A stretch of 64,000 nucleotides of DNA from Boseongicola sp. (lineage in GTDB: Bacteria; Pseudomonadota; Alphaproteobacteria; Rhodobacterales; Rhodobacteraceae). Positions 63,543 to 64,000 of the stretch are shown in pieces. The position numbers and the translations under genes were made by a program. The notes under the pieces are model-generated. The model ran no database searches. It worked only from the letters and a program-made list of their open reading frames with translations, and was not told where the DNA came from. Position 1 is the first letter of the stretch. Each line of letters opens with the position of its first letter. The stretch lies in NCBI GenBank assembly GCA_028824715.1, contig JAPPCV010000056.1, forward strand, positions 1-64,000, read 5' to 3'.

Positions 63543-64000
63543 GGTTCACGATTGCCTGGCTCAAGGAGCATCTTGAAACCACCGCTGCGGTTGAAGAGAT
63601 CGCAGAGGTCCTGACCGACATCGGCCTTGAGGTGGAAGAGATCGTGAATCCTGCAGACCGGCTGCAGGACTTCACGCTTGGCAGGGTCTTGAAGGCCGAA
63701 AAGCATCCCGACGCCGACAGGTTGCGCGTCTGTGACGTCGAGACCGACCGAGGCGTCAGGCAGATCATTTGTGGCGCGCCCAACGCACGCGAGGGGATCA
63801 CGGTCGTTGTTGCACATTCCGGCACCTACGTTCCGGGCATCGACACGACCATCCAGGTCGGGAAGATCAGGGGCGTGGAGAGCCATGGCATGATGTGCTC
63901 CGAGCGCGAAATGGAGCTCTCCGACGAACATGACGGGATCATCGAGTTGCCGTCGGGCAAGGTGGGCGAGCGCTTCGTCGACTGGCTTGCAGTGAATGAC
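63539..64000 (+). CDS. pheT: Phenylalanine--tRNA ligase beta subunit (partial, N-terminus)
   Basis: The first 154 codons are present and the gene runs off the right edge. [35 protein letters not shown] is the standard B1 start, followed by the tRNA-binding (EMAP-like) domain with [20 protein letters not shown] and [19 protein letters not shown]. Residues for editing and B5 domains lie outside. The gene is absent from the ORF track because it has no stop in the window. GGAGG precedes the ATG. Confidence 0.94.
   Translation, partial: [154 protein letters not shown]

Overview
The window looks like a chromosomal segment of a GC-rich alphaproteobacterium, most like the Rhodobacterales. Grounds: a 318-residue malyl-CoA lyase of the Rhodobacter Mcl1 type, short HisG with HisZ, the alphaproteobacterial form of HisRS, DUF1489, DUF1244 and TIGR02302/DUF4175 proteins, an argH-lptM-lysA block with divergent tlpA, and a form II coxSLM operon. 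I saw no insertion sequence, prophage, CRISPR array, tRNA or rRNA. Most of the very long opposite-strand ORFs are shadows of real genes in GC-rich DNA.

Layout. 0-11 kb: 5' end of ettA; overlapping hisS-hisZ-hisG; DUF1489; class II ribonucleotide reductase nrdJ; a HemG-like flavodoxin; a DMT exporter; thiamine pyrophosphokinase and an acyl-CoA ligase. 11-28 kb: an apparent phosphorus-scavenging island with ugpBAEC (glycerol-3-phosphate type), a HAD hydrolase, phnDCEE (phosphonate/phosphite type) and a DeoR/GlpR regulator all on the minus strand, then divergently a Na/Pi cotransporter with a PhoU-like tail, an Afu/Fbp-like importer and an inositol-monophosphatase-family enzyme. 28-38 kb: MltB-like transglycosylase, taurine:pyruvate aminotransferase, tlpA/argH divergent pair, lptM-like lipoprotein, OsmC protein, lysA and the TIGR02302 protein, ending at a frameshifted zinc-ribbon gene and a 0.9 kb stretch without genes.

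39.6-44.4 kb: a likely pentitol/pentulose module (L-xylulose-reductase-like SDR, xylitol/sorbitol-type dehydrogenase, three-gene sugar ABC importer). 44.8-49 kb: plsC, accA and a KefB/KefC-type antiporter. 49-54 kb: coxS-coxL-coxM of form II, followed by two tandem paralogous small membrane proteins that I cannot assign. 54.5-59.8 kb: mcl1 divergent from a three-gene D-amino-acid operon (dgcN, dgcA, D-amino-acid transaminase), then DUF1244 and an N-formylglutamate amidohydrolase. 59.9-64 kb: pyk, rpmI, rplT, pheS and the 5' part of pheT.

The observations I rate highest are the 17 kb phosphorus island with its divergent regulatory region, the tandem small membrane protein pair sharing an FGxLxDDxAAFRADxVER motif, the reiterated TTGCGC elements over the mcl1 promoter, the pentitol module, the HisRS motif 2 change, and the broken zinc-ribbon gene. 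Starts were moved inward from many ORF-track starts where a Shine-Dalgarno sequence or family alignment pointed to a later codon; several are GTG or TTG and overlap the previous stop.
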